Source: Pelobates cultripes
Taxonomy: Eukaryota > Chordata > Amphibia > Anura > Pelobatidae
Assembly (NCBI GenBank): GCA_933207985.1
Contig: OW240913.1
Location: forward strand, 275,253,401 to 275,317,400
Direction: 5' to 3'
DNA length: 64,000 nucleotides
Positions 8,720 to 19,924 of this stretch are shown piece after piece; the first letter of the stretch is position 1; the number at the start of each line of letters is the position of its first letter. The translations under genes were made by a program, and so were the position numbers. The notes under the pieces are model-generated. The model worked only from the letters and a program-made list of their open reading frames with translations, did no database searches and was not told where the DNA came from.

Positions 8720-9655
8720 ATGGCCATAGATCCTGTAGAACTGTGTCAGCACATAGCTGCTTGCGAGAGGAAATTAGAGGAGAATGATCACCGCATGGAT
8801 CAATTCACTCAGGCTTTAAGTACGCTTCTCGCTAGAACAGAGCATCTGCAGCCTGCAGCGTCTCCTCCTATAGCACCTCTACCCTGTGTACCTCCCCCCA
8901 CTGTTAATAGGACTCCTAGCATCTCCTTATCACCATCCCTACAGTTTGATGGCAATATTCAGGAATGCAGGGGTTTTCTTAATCAGGTGTACCATTTTGA
9001 GGCCTCACCAGGGTCATTCCCCACGGACAGAGCAAGAATTGGTTATCTAATGAATCAATTAAACGGCAAGGCCCTTGCCTGAGCTAATCCGTTGTGGGAG
9101 AGTAATCGGAGCATAGCTCATAATTACCAAGAATTCCTTGCCGAATTCAAGCTCACGTTTGAGCCATTGGGTTGAGAGGATGACGCCTCCACTGCCCTAA
9201 TGCACATCAGACAAGGTAACCGGTCTATCTCGGATTATGCTATTGAATTCCGTACCTTAGCTTCCGAGGTAGACTGGACTAACAATGGGTTAATCTCAGC
9301 ATTCAAAAAGGGTCTCTCAGAGACTATACTAGATGAGATAGCCGCTAAAGAATTACCTAAGAGTCTTAACGAATTTATTAAGTTTGTCATGCATATTGAT
9401 AATAGGTTAAGACTCAGAGAAGTCACCAGAAGAAAGACCAGACGTACGGCTATGTCCCTAGCACCTCAATTCTCTAAACCTGTTTTGTCTAACCTCCCTG
9501 TACAGTCCGAACCCGAACCTATGCAGTTGGGGGTCACTAGACTGTCAGAGGCTGAAAAACAGTATAGGAGAAGGGAGGGGTTATGCCTATATTGCGGTAG
9601 AAAGGGACATATGATAACTAATTGTCCAGTGCGTCCGGAAAACTTCTGCACCTAA
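8720..9655 (+). pseudogene. Gypsy copy 1 gag
   Basis: This Gag-like structural protein is about 312 residues in copy 2. Here it has an in-frame TGA where copy 2 has Trp (after GKALA, stop ending 9082) and another TGA shortly after (near 9173), plus a 3-bp deletion. The remainder is open from 9200 to 9655 and keeps the CX2CX4HX4C zinc knuckle (CLYCGRKGHMITNC). The ATG at 8720 immediately follows the LTR. Confidence 0.85.
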
Positions 9656-12290
9656 GAACCTTAAGGGGACAGATCTTAGATGTGATGGAGTTGTCCTCTA
9701 ACAAAAACAAAAGTAGATTCCTCCTTGAGGTATCTATTTCCCTTGTTAACAAGAAGTTTTCCTGCAGTGCCCTAATGGACGCAGGTGCTGCTGGAAATTT
9801 TATTGATGTCCAGTTTATTAGGGTTATGCAACGCCCCGGCCGTATTCCAAGACTTTATAAATGATGTACTCAGGGAATTCATTTACTCATTTGTCTTGGT
9901 TTATTTGGACGATATTTTGGTGTATTCCCCTGATCTTCAAACTCACCACTCCCATGTGAAACAGGTTCTGCAGACGTTGTTGAAAAATAAACTTTATTGT
10001 AAATTAGAAAAGTGCATATTTGACCAGCCTGAAGTCCACTTTTTGGGTTACAACATCTCTGCATCAGGATTTCAAATGGATCCTAAAAACCTAGAGGCTG
10101 TACTACACTGGCCATTACCCTCTGGTTTAAAAGCCATTCAAAGGTTTATTGGTTTTGCCAACTATTACAGAAGATTCATCTAGGGATTTTCTTCTGTAAT
10201 AGCCCCAATAACAAATATGACTCGCAAAGGGGTTAGTACCACGGTATGGTCCAAAGGGGCTGTGAATGCTTTTGAGACTCTTAAACAAAGATTTGCCTCT
10301 GCGGACATACTAAAACATCCCGACACTAGTAAACCTTTTATATTGGAGGTTGATGCATCCGAGACAGGGATAGGAGCTGTTCTCTCTCAGAGAGAAAGCC
10401 AGGGAACACCATTGCATCCTTGTGGCTACTTCTCCAGAAAGATGTCTCCTGCTGAACGCAACTACGATATTGGCAATAGAGAACTGTTGGCCATTATTCT
10501 TGCCCTCAAGGAGTGGTGACATCTTTTGGAGGGTTCCAAGGACCCCCTGTTGATCATAACCGACCACAAAAATCTGGCATATATAGGGGATGCCAAACGT
10601 TTGTCTTCCAGACAGGCTAGATGGTCACTGTTCCTTTCACGTTTTAACTTTCTCATTACTTATAGACCTGGTTCTAAAAATACCAAGGCTGATGCCTTGT
10701 CCAGGCAATTTGATAATGAGTCAGCTCCGGAACAGGTGACATCTCCTATTATTCCACCAGAGTGTATTATTGCTACTACTGTCCTCTCACTGTCTTCTCC
10801 ACTGCTTGGCACCATACTGGAGGCCCAGCCTCAGGCGCCCAGTGGTAAACCGTGTGATAAACTGTTCGTTCCCCTATGTGAAAGGGTTAATATCATGAAA
10901 GTGTTCCATGACAATATAACTGCTGGACACCCGGGCATCAATAAGTCCACTGCCGCGATCACTAGATCATTTTGGTGGGATTCACTCAGGAAAGATGTAA
11001 AGGAGTATGTGCAGGCATGTTCTGTGTGTGCAGTTTCTAAGGTGACTCATGCACTTCCTTGTGGCCTGTTGCAGCCTCTTCCTGTTCCTGAGATTCTATG
11101 GTCCCACTTATCCATCGACTTTATTGTTGAGCTTCCTAGCTCTGCTGGGTTCACTACTATTCTCATGGTTGTAGACCGATTTTCTAAGATGGTTCACTTC
11201 ATTCCTCTCAAGAAGTTGCCATCTTCGCAAGAGTTGGTCCTAATTTTCATACTTGAAATTGTCCGTTTGCATGGCATCCCCCACAATATTGTGTCTGATA
11301 GGGGCTCTCAGTTTGTGTCCAGGTTCTGGAGGGCGTTCAGTAAACAATTGGGGATTGATCTCTCCTTCTCCCTCCTCCTACCATCCACAGACCAATGGTA
11401 CAGCTGAGAGGGCTAACCAGTCATTAGAAGTTTATTTGCGTTGTTTTATTAATAGCACACAAGACAATTGGTCCGAACTACTCCCGTGGGTCGAGTTCGC
11501 TAGAAACAATGCTGTTCATGATTCCTCTGGGCACAGTCCACTTTTTGTCAATAATGGTAGGAATCCTACGGTTCTCCCTGCGGTATTTTCTGATACTGCC
11601 ATTCCTGCACTGGATGAGTGTCTGGTCTCCATTCGGGATACCTAGGTTAAGGTTCAAACTGCTCTAGGGGCTGCTGCTGAACGCTTCAAACATTTTGCTG
11701 ATAAGCGTAGAAGTGCCAACCCGGTGTACCAAGTGGGGGACCGGGTTTGGTTGTCATCTCGCAACATCAAGCTTAAGGTCCCTAGCATGAAGTTTGCCCC
11801 CAGATTCCTTGGTCCCTATAGAGTGCTTCGTAGGATCAATCCAGTGTCTTACTCTCTGGCTCTTCCTGCATCTTTAGGGATTCCCAACACTTTTCATGTG
11901 TCCTTACTCAAACCTCTTGTCTGCAATAGATATACTGTTCCTTGTGTTCCTCCCCCTCCGGTGGTGGTGGGTGGTCAGGAAGAGTATGAGGTATCTTCTA
12001 TCGTGGATTCTAGGTTTTCTCGGGGCACTTTACAGTACTTGGTTGTTTGGAAAGGTTACGGTCCTGCTGATCGTTCTTGGGTTTCGGCTCCTGACCTGCA
12101 TGCGGGCCGTAAGATCCGCGCTTTTCACGCTAAATTTCCTCTCAAGCCTGGTCCTGTCCGCCCGGTGGGCGTTCTTCAGGTGGGGGGTAATGTCACGTAT
12201 TCATCCGCTTATAGAAATGTGGTTAATGACATTTACTGTCCACACAGGAAAAGTTGTGCCGAGCAGCAACCTAATCCACAGAAGGTTTAA
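9622..12290 (+). pseudogene. Gypsy copy 1 pol, deleted and interrupted
   Basis: Pol begins in the frame one base back from gag. The protease motif DSG of copy 2 is DAG here, and sequence from there into early RT is deleted (junction near 9830). RT resumes with YLDD in LVYLDDILVYSP. Further damage: TAG after RRFI (10181-10183), TGA in LKEW (10517-10519), a one-base change of frame near 11370, and TAG for Trp at 11643-11645. RNase H, the integrase zinc region (H, H, C, C in 10905-11040), the integrase catalytic region (SIDF, VSDRGSQF, later TAERAN) and a chromodomain (about 11985-12135) are recognisable. The frame continues about 100 bp into the 3' LTR. Confidence 0.88.
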
Positions 12291-12823
12291 TGCTGAGCAG
12301 TAATTGTGCAAATGAAACCTGGTGTCATGTATTCATCCGCTTATAGAAAAGTGGTTAATGACATTTACTGTCCACACAGGAAAAGTTGTGCCGAGCAGCA
12401 ACCTAATCCACAGGCGGGTTAATGCTGAGCTGCAATTATGCAAATGAAACCTGGTATCTGACTTTGGGGTCAAAGGCCGGTTACAGCCTATCAGAACTAA
12501 AGGAGGGGTATTTAGGCCCAGTTCTCATCCTGCTCAGTGCCCTGTCGTGGTTTCCCTTGGGGTTGTCAGAGAGCGCGTTCCTGTTTATAGTTTTCTACCT
12601 GGTTTTTGACTTTGGCTTTGTTTATTGACTTCTCTATATTCTGGTATCCTGACTCCTGGCTTTCCTCATCGCTGTGTCCCTTTCTGTGTTCCCTGACCTC
12701 GGCTAGTATTTTTGACTATTCTTTGTACGTTAAATCCGGCCATTCTAAGGACCAGTAATACGTTACTTATTTGTCATCCGTGCTGTACAGTTCTACGTGC
12801 TGGATCAAACAGTAATCCTGACA
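12191..12823 (+). repeat. Gypsy copy 1, 3' LTR
   Basis: The 633-bp LTR is nearly identical to the 5' LTR. It is preceded by a G-rich polypurine tract (AGGTGGGGGGTAA) that lies inside the pol frame. The target duplication GGAAC follows. Confidence 0.93.
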
Positions 12824-12828
12824 GGAAC

Positions 12829-13069
12829 AGACAGAGCTGTGGGTTTATTGTTCTTATATACACATTAGTACCACCCACAGGGTTTTGTAAGACAACCAAT
12901 AAACACGTACAATACACTCAGACACTCCAACACAAATTCCTCCCCTCTGCCTGTGATACAATTACCTTACACAATGGGTTAATGTAATTATCACAGGCAG
13001 AGAAATACAGTTTTTACACATTATTCATAACTTTAAAAGTATGCATCACATTCACATAATACATTTTCA
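12829..13069 (-). repeat. Second half of the LTR-like fragment hosting gypsy copy 1
   Basis: Continuation of 7820-8078. It matches about 54645-54870 in the same orientation. It ends abruptly at 13069-13070 against the truncated LTR of gypsy copy 2, marking a deletion or rearrangement junction. Confidence 0.55.
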
Positions 13070-13550
13070 GCGATGAGAAAAGCCAGGAGTCAGGATATCA
13101 GAATATAGAGAAGTCAATAAACAAAGCCAAAGTCAAAAACCAGGTAGAAAACTATAAACAGGAATGCGCTCTCAGACAACCACAAGGGAAACCACGACAG
13201 GGCACTGAGCAGGCTGAGAACTGGGCCTAAATACCCCTCCTTTAGTTCTGATAGGCTGTAACCGGCCTTTGACCCCAAAGTCAGTTACCAGGTTTCATTT
13301 GCATAATTGCTGCTCAGCATTAACCCTTCTGTGGATTAGGTTGTTGCTCGGCACAACTTTTCCTGTGTGGACAGTAAATGTCATTAATCACTTTTCTCTA
13401 AGTGGATGAATACATGACACCAGGTTTCATTTGCACAATTACTGCTCAGCATTAACCTTCTGTGGATTAGGTTGCTGCTCGGCACAACTTTTCCTGTGTG
13501 GACAGTAAATGTCATTAACCACATTTCTATAAGCGGATGAATATGTGACA
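13070..13550 (-). repeat. Gypsy copy 2, truncated 3' LTR
   Basis: 481 bp matching the first three quarters of the LTR, including the tandem duplication. The match stops inside the sequence that in 17813-18445 reads CAGCGATGAGGAAAGCC, so the terminal CA end is missing. Confidence 0.88.
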
Positions 13551-16500
13551 TTACCCCCCACCTGAAGAACGCCCACCGGGCGGACAGGACCAGGCTTGAG
13601 AGGAAATTTAGCGTGAAAAGCGCGGATCTTACGGCCCGCATGCAGGTCAGGAGCCGAAACCCAAGAACGATCAGCAGGACCGTAACCTTTCCAAACAACC
13701 AAGTACTGTAAAGTGCCCCGAGAAAACCTAGAATCCACGATAGAAGATACCTCATACTCTTCCTGACCACCCACCACCACCGGAGGGGGAGGAACACAAG
13801 GAACAGTATATCTATTGCAGACAAGAGGTTTGAGTAAGGACACATGAAAAGTGTTGGGAATCCCTAAAGATGCAGGAAGAGCCAGAGAGTAAGACACTGG
13901 ATTGATCCTACGAAGCACTCTATAGGGACCAAGGAATCTGAGGGCAAACTTCATGCTAGGGACCTTAAGCTTGATGTTGCGAGATGACAACCAAACCCGG
14001 TCCCCCACTTGGTACACCGGGTTGGCACTTCTACGCTTATCAGCAAAATGTTTGAAGCGTTCAGCAGCAGCCCCTAGAGCAGTTTGAACCTTAACCCAGG
14101 TATCCCAAATGGAGGCCAGACACTCATCCAGAGCAGGAATGGCAGTATCAGAAAATACCGCAGGGAGAACCGTAGGATGCCTACCATTATTGACAAAAAA
14201 TGGACTGTGCCCAGAGGAGTCATGAACAGCATTGTTTCTAGCGAACTCGGCCCACGGGAGTAGTTCGGACCAATTGTCTTGTGTGCTATTAATAAAACAA
14301 CGCAAATAAACTTCTAATGACTGGTTAGCCCTCTCAGTTGTACCATTGGTCTGTAGATGGTAGGAGGAGGAGAAGGAGAGATCAATCCCCAATTGTTTAC
14401 TGAACGCCCTCCAGAACCTGGACACAAACTGAGAGCCCCTATCGGACACAATATTGTGGGGGATGTCATGCAAACGGACAATTTCACGTATGAAAATTAG
14501 GACCAAATCTTGAAGTGAGCCATCTTAGAAAATCGGTCTACAACCATGAGAATAGTAGTGAACCCAGCAGAGCTAGGAAGCTCAACAATAAAGTCCATGG
14601 ACAAGTGGGACCATGGAATCTCAGGAACAGGAAGAGGCTGCAACAGGCCACAAGGAAGTGCATGAGTCACCTTAGAAACATGCCTGCACATACTCTTTTA
14701 CATCTTTCCTGAGTGAATCCCACCAAAATGATCTAGTGATCGTGGCAGTGGAATTATTGATGCCTGGGTGTCCAGCAGTTACATTGTCATGGATCACTTT
14801 CATGATATTAACCCTTTCACATAGGGGAACGAACAGTTTATCACACGGTTTACCACTGGGCGCCTGAGGCTGGGCCTCCAGTATGGTGCCAAGCAGTGGA
14901 GAAGACAGTGAGAGGACAGTAGTAGCAATAATACACTCTGGTGGAATAATAGATGTCACCTGTTCTGGAGCTGACTCATTATCAAATTGCCTGGACAAGG
15001 CATCAGCCTTGGTATTTTTAGAACCAGGTCTATAAGTAATGAGAAAGTTAAAATGTGAAAGGAACAGTGACCATCTAGCCTGTCTGGAAGACAAACGTTT
15101 GGCATCCCCTATATATGCCAGATTTTTGTGGTTCGGTTATGATCAACAGGGGGTCCTTGGAACCCTCCAAAAGATGTCGCCACTCCTTGAGGGCAAGAAT
15201 AATGGCCAACAGTTCTCTATTGCCAATATCATAGTTGCGCTCAGCAGGAGACATCTTTCTGGAGAAGTAGCCACAAGGATGCAATGGTGTTCCCTGGCTT
15301 TCTCTCTGAGATAGAACAGCCCCTACCCCTGTCTCGGATGCATCAACCTCCAATATAAAAGGTTTACTGGTGTCAGGATGTTTTAGTATGTCCGCAGAGG
15401 CAAATCTTTGTTTAAGAGTCTCAAAAGCATTCACAGCCTCTTTGGACCATACCGTGCTACTAACCCCTTTGCGAGTCATATTTGTGATTGGGGCTATTAC
15501 AGAAGAAAATCCCTTGATGAATCTTCTGTAATAGTTGGCAAAACCAATAAACCTTTGAATGGCTTTTAAACCAGAGGGTAATGGCCAGTGTAGTACAGCC
15601 TCTAGTTTTTTAGGATCCATTTGAAATCCTGATGCAGAGATGTTGTAACCCAAAAAGTGGACTTCAGGCTGGTCAAATATGCACTTTTCTAATTTACAAT
15701 AAAGTTTATTTTTCAACAACGTCTGCAGAACCTGTTTCACATGGGAGTGGTGAGTTTGAAGATCAGGGGAATACACCAAAATATCGTCCAAATAAACCAA
15801 GACAAATGAGTAAATGAATTCCCTGAGTACATCATTTATAAAGTCTTGGAATACGGCCGGGGCGTTGCATAACCCAAATGGCATTACCAGATATTCATAG
15901 TGTCCACTACGGGTATTAAATGCCGCCTTCCACTCATGATTCTCTTTAATTCTAACCAAATTGTAAGCGCTCCTAAGGTCAAGCTTAGTAAATACTTTAG
16001 CTCCCTGAAGTCTATCGAACAATTCGGATATGAGTGGGATAGGGTATGCATTTTTTACAGTGATTTTATTAAGTGCCCTGTAGTCTATGCAAGGGCGTAA
16101 CTCACCACCCTTTTCTCAACAAAAAAGAATCCTGCACCAGCTGGTGAGGATGACTTTCTTATGTGCCCTTTGCTCAAGGATTCTTTGATGTATTCCTCCA
16201 TTATTTTACTCTCCTGGGGAGATAAGGCATAAACTGCCCCCTTAGGTGGCATAGCGCCTGGAAACAGGTTAATGGCACAGTCATATGCTCTGTGGGGAGG
16301 CAATACATCGGATTGAGCCTTGTTAAACACCTCCTGAAGTTCTCGGTATTGTATGGGAACTCCAGGAGTTTGGGGAGTGGTAGTGGGAAGGTCAATAGTA
16401 TCCAATCTCTTTAGTACTGGTTTTATACATCTCCCCATACACTCTTTACCCCATTCTAATATCTCCCCATTAGCCCAGTCAATATAGGGATTGTGCTTAC

Positions 16501-16900
16501 TCAGCCACGGAAACCCTAATATGATAGGACATGATGGAGAAGTAATAACCTGAAACGTCATCTCCTCCCTATGGGAGGCCCCAATGGAGATCGTAATAGG
16601 GACAGTTTTGTGGGTTATAAGCGGTTGTGTGAGTGGTCTACCATCAATAGCCTCTACAGCTAGCGGCGTAGGTCTCTCCCTGACCGGTATCTCATTACCC
16701 CTAATAAACTGGACATCAATAAAATTTCCAGCAGCACCTGAGTCCATTAGGGCACTGCAAGAAAACTTCTTGTTATCAAGGGAAATAGATACCTCAAGGA
16801 GGAATCTACTTTTGTTTTTGTTAGAGGACAACTCCATCACACCTAAGATCTGTCCCCTTAAGGTTCTTAGGTGCGGAAGTTTTCCGGACGCACTGGACAA
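13439..16900 (-). pseudogene. Gypsy copy 2 pol, frame-broken
   Basis: The frame lies one base back from gag and overlaps its end. A GGAAAAC heptamer (16879-16885 on +) just before the gag stop may be the slip site. Protease: DSGAAG at residues 53-58. The first frame (16900-16085) ends by loss of one A shortly after FFVEK. RT continues at 16022-15075, with the first catalytic Asp at 15 and YLDD at 77-80 of that fragment. It breaks by an extra A near 15133. Further fragments are 15094-14672, 14691-14497 (after a 14-base loss that removes the integrase CxxC pair) and 14506-13439 (after a 28-base loss). The last has integrase VSDRGSQF and TERAN plus a chromodomain (YLVVWKGYG). Its stop lies inside the 3' LTR. 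Confidence 0.88.
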
Positions 16901-17805
16901 TTAGTTATCATATGTCCCTTTCTACCGCAATATAGGCATAACCCCTCCCTTCTCCTATACTGTTTTTCGGCCTCTGACAGTCTAGTGACCCCCAACTGCA
17001 TAGGTTCGGGTTCGGACTGTACAGGGAGGTTAGACAAAACAGGTTTAGAGAATTGAGGTGCTAGGGACATAGCCGTACTTCTGGTCTTGCTTCTGGTGAC
17101 TTCTCTGAGTCTTAACCTATTATCAATATGCATGACAAATGTAATAAATTCGTTAAGACTCTTAGGTAATTCTTTAGCGGCTATCTCATCTAGTATAGTC
17201 TCTGAGAGACCCTTTTTGAATGCTGAGATTAACCCATTGTTAGTCCAGTCTACCTCGGAAGCTAAGGTACGGAATTCAATAGCATAATCCGAGATAGACC
17301 GGTTACCTTGTCTGATGTGCATTAGGGCAGTGGAGGCGTCATCCTCTCTACCCAATGGCTCAAACGTGAGCTTGAATTCGGCAAGGAATTCCTGGTAATT
17401 ATGAGCTATGCTCCGATTACTCTCCCACAACGGATTAGCCCAGGCAAGGGCCTTGCCCTTTAATTGATTCATTAGATAACCAATTCTTGCTCTGTCCGTG
17501 GGGAATGACCCTGGTGAGGCCTCAAAATGGTACTCCACCTGATTAAGAAAACCCCTGCATTCCTGGATATTGCCATCAAACTGTAGGGATGGTGATAAGG
17601 AGATGCAAGGAGTCCTATTAACAGTGGGTGGAGGTACACAGGGTAGAGGTGCTATAGGAGGAGACGCTGCAGGCTGCAGATGCTCCGTTCTAGCGAGAAG
17701 CGTACTTAAAGCCTGAGTGAATTGATCCATGCGGTGATCATTCTCCTCTAATTTCCTCTCGCAAGCAGCTATGTGCTGACACAGTTCTACAGGATCCATG
17801 GCCAT
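16867..17805 (-). CDS. Gypsy copy 2 Gag, intact
   Basis: This 312-codon frame starts at the ATG whose first base is 17805, 7 bp inside the LTR edge, and encodes the element's structural particle protein. The central region (about 80-200) is the retrotransposon Gag capsid-like domain (FLNQVEYHFEASP, WANPLWE, FLAEFKLTFE). The C-terminus carries one CX2CX4HX4C knuckle at C290, C293, H298 and C303, which probably binds the RNA genome. Pol overlaps its last bases in the preceding frame. No stop or frame break is visible, unlike copy 1. Confidence 0.9.
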   Translation of the reverse strand: MAMDPVELCQHIAACERKLEENDHRMDQFTQALSTLLARTEHLQPAASPPIAPLPCVPPPTVNRTPCISLSPSLQFDGNIQECRGFLNQVEYHFEASPGSFPTDRARIGYLMNQLKGKALAWANPLWESNRSIAHNYQEFLAEFKLTFEPLGREDDASTALMHIRQGNRSISDYAIEFRTLASEVDWTNNGLISAFKKGLSETILDEIAAKELPKSLNEFITFVMHIDNRLRLREVTRSKTRSTAMSLAPQFSKPVLSNLPVQSEPEPMQLGVTRLSEAEKQYRRREGLCLYCGRKGHMITNCPVRPENFRT

Positions 17806-17812
17806 GTCGTAA

Positions 17813-18445
17813 TGTCAGGATTACTGTTTGATCCAGCACGTAGAACTGTACAGCACGGATGACAAATAAGTAACGTATTACCGGTCCTTAGAATGGCCGG
17901 ATTTAACGTACAAAGAATAGTCAAAAATACTAGCCGAGGTCAGGGAACACAGAAAGGGACACAGCGATGAGGAAAGCCAGGAGTCAGGATATCAGAATAT
18001 AGAGAAGTCAATAAACAAAGCCAAAGTCAAAAACCAGGTAGAAAACTATAAACAGGAACGCGCTCTCAGACAACCACAAGGGAAACCACGACAGGGCACT
18101 GAGCAGGCTGAGAACTGGGCCTAAATACCCCTCCTTTAGTTCTGATAGGCTGTAACCGGCCTTTGACCCCAAAGTCAGTTACCAGGTTTCATTTGCATAA
18201 TTGCTGCTCAGCATTAACCCTTCTGTGGATTAGGTTGCTGCTCGGCACAACTTTTCCTGTGTGGACAGTAAATGTCATTAATCACTTTTCTCTAAGCGGA
18301 TGAATACATGACACCAGGTTTCATTTGCACAATTACTGCTCAGCATTAACCCTTCTGTGGATTAGGTTGCTGCTCGGCACAACTTTTCCTGTGTGGACAG
18401 TAAATGTCATTAACCACATTTCTATAAGCGGATGAATATGTGACA
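17813..18445 (-). repeat. Gypsy copy 2, 5' LTR
   Basis: A full 633-bp LTR, TG...CA, very similar to the copy 1 LTRs. It has the same internal tandem duplication, the TATA-like box (18120-18129) and the putative self-priming segment (18086-18096). Confidence 0.93.
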
Positions 18446-19924
18446 TTAAGTGCTAGAGTGAAGCAGAGAGAGATTTACAAGGCCTCCTGAGAATGTATTG
18501 TCTGGAACACACTTGAACTAATTAATTCTATTTACTTGACCTTGAATCGCACAGTTATGGCAATTCACATTATAGGATCTATGTGTTCCTATTCCAAGAC
18601 TAGCGGTTTCCCCCCCCCCATTATTATAGTGAAATGTTTACTGTACATCATAAAGATCATTGAAAGTATTATTCATGTTATTGTATTTAAAACAGTTTAA
18701 GTAGATGCTTTCGGAGTACTTTTTTTTCCCCCCAGAAAGGATGGTGGGGCAAAATTATAGCATTGAATCTTCTGCAGTTTCAACGCGGAGAGAATATAGG
18801 ACACTTGATTTGTGTCACACTGCTGGAAAATGTGAGATGATACCCATAGCTTGCTTAGAGTGGTCCTCGTTATTATCTATTAATACATTAATATTTATGT
18901 TGCTCTATGATAACCACTACTTTTATCAAACTAGACAGACCTAGACTACTTAGCTAGTGGCATATATATTTCTGTACAATTCTATTCACACAAACTCTCC
19001 AAGACTGAAATATTTGACAATATAAGGGCTTACTATCCTGGGCTGGACACACACGGGCTGTGATAGGTACAAAAATACTAGTTTGTAGGACATAAACTAA
19101 CAGGCTGAATATTTTTGTGATTAGTTGGACAGTAGGCACTGAATCTGCTTTTTCTTTCTTTTACTGATATGCATTATAAAGGCAACATTTGTCTACAACA
19201 TTTTGGTAATAGGGGATCTACCTATTGGCAGCCCTGTGATAGACAGAAGAAAAATCTTTTGGCACACTTCCAGATGAACGGCACTATCTTGTTTGCAAAT
19301 TTCCCTGTGATTCCTTGCACACCTATGTATTCATTATACCCTATACAGATGTCAAACTTTACCAGAACAAACTTGCTTGCATTTGTTGCAAGTCTTTTTT
19401 TTATTTTATATAATATTGCCCAGGAATGTGTTAGTGATCTCATTCATTTGTGTTAAAAAAAATGTGTTCAATGGCAAGTTTTTAAACTGTACTTCTGTTC
19501 ACAGCAATAAGTCAGACAGTCTTTCACTATGTACTGCATAATATGCATATTTATATTTTTAATACAAATTAAAAAAAAATAAGAATTTTGGCAGTCTTTA
19601 CATTTTATTTTAACCAAAAAGCCTAAGAATTCTCAGGTAAATCCGTTGATATTGGCCGGAAAAAACAGACTGAGCAGATCAATTGCCACTGTGTTGCTAT
19701 GGCAGCAATATAATACTCAGTCACAGCCTTATTGCAGATTATTAAGTATGGTCAATTCTGTATCTGAACTAAAAGAGAATATCTTTCCTCTGCTATTAAA
19801 ATGATTGCTGTTCATGGTTTTTATTTATATCTCAAAACCTCAGGATTCAAGCACATCCTTATAAAAAGATCTTTGTTTTCAGAACAGAATAAGTGAAAAA
19901 AATCTGCCACATTATTTCTCATTC
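18446..19924. other. AT-rich unassigned sequence
   Basis: Several short frames occur here but none has a recognisable protein motif. No terminal repeats or RNA gene are visible. It contains homopolymer C and T runs (near 18610 and 18720) and an A run near 19570. Confidence 0.4.

Larger units (their letters stand above)
8079..12823 (+). mobile_element. Ty3/gypsy chromovirus-like LTR retrotransposon, copy 1 (defective)
   Basis: LTRs at 8079-8712 and 12191-12823 begin TG, end CA, and are flanked by the 5-bp duplication GGAAC (8074-8078 and 12824-12828). The internal region encodes gag, then pol with RT, RNase H, integrase and a C-terminal chromodomain. The element resembles the Tf1/sushi group of vertebrate chromoviruses. 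Compared with copy 2 it has lost about 830 bp (protease C-terminus to early RT; junction near 9830) and has several stops and frame breaks. The two LTRs differ at only about a dozen positions, so insertion is fairly recent. Confidence 0.93.
13070..18445 (-). mobile_element. Ty3/gypsy chromovirus-like LTR retrotransposon, copy 2 (inverted)
   Basis: Same family as copy 1, in opposite orientation. The 5' LTR (17813-18445) is complete. The 3' LTR (13070-13550) lacks about 150 bp at its far end. Gag is intact. Pol keeps the protease and early RT segment that copy 1 lost but has several frame breaks. Because the truncated end abuts another repeat, no target duplication can be checked. The 3' ends of the two copies face each other across about 246 bp. 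Confidence 0.92.
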
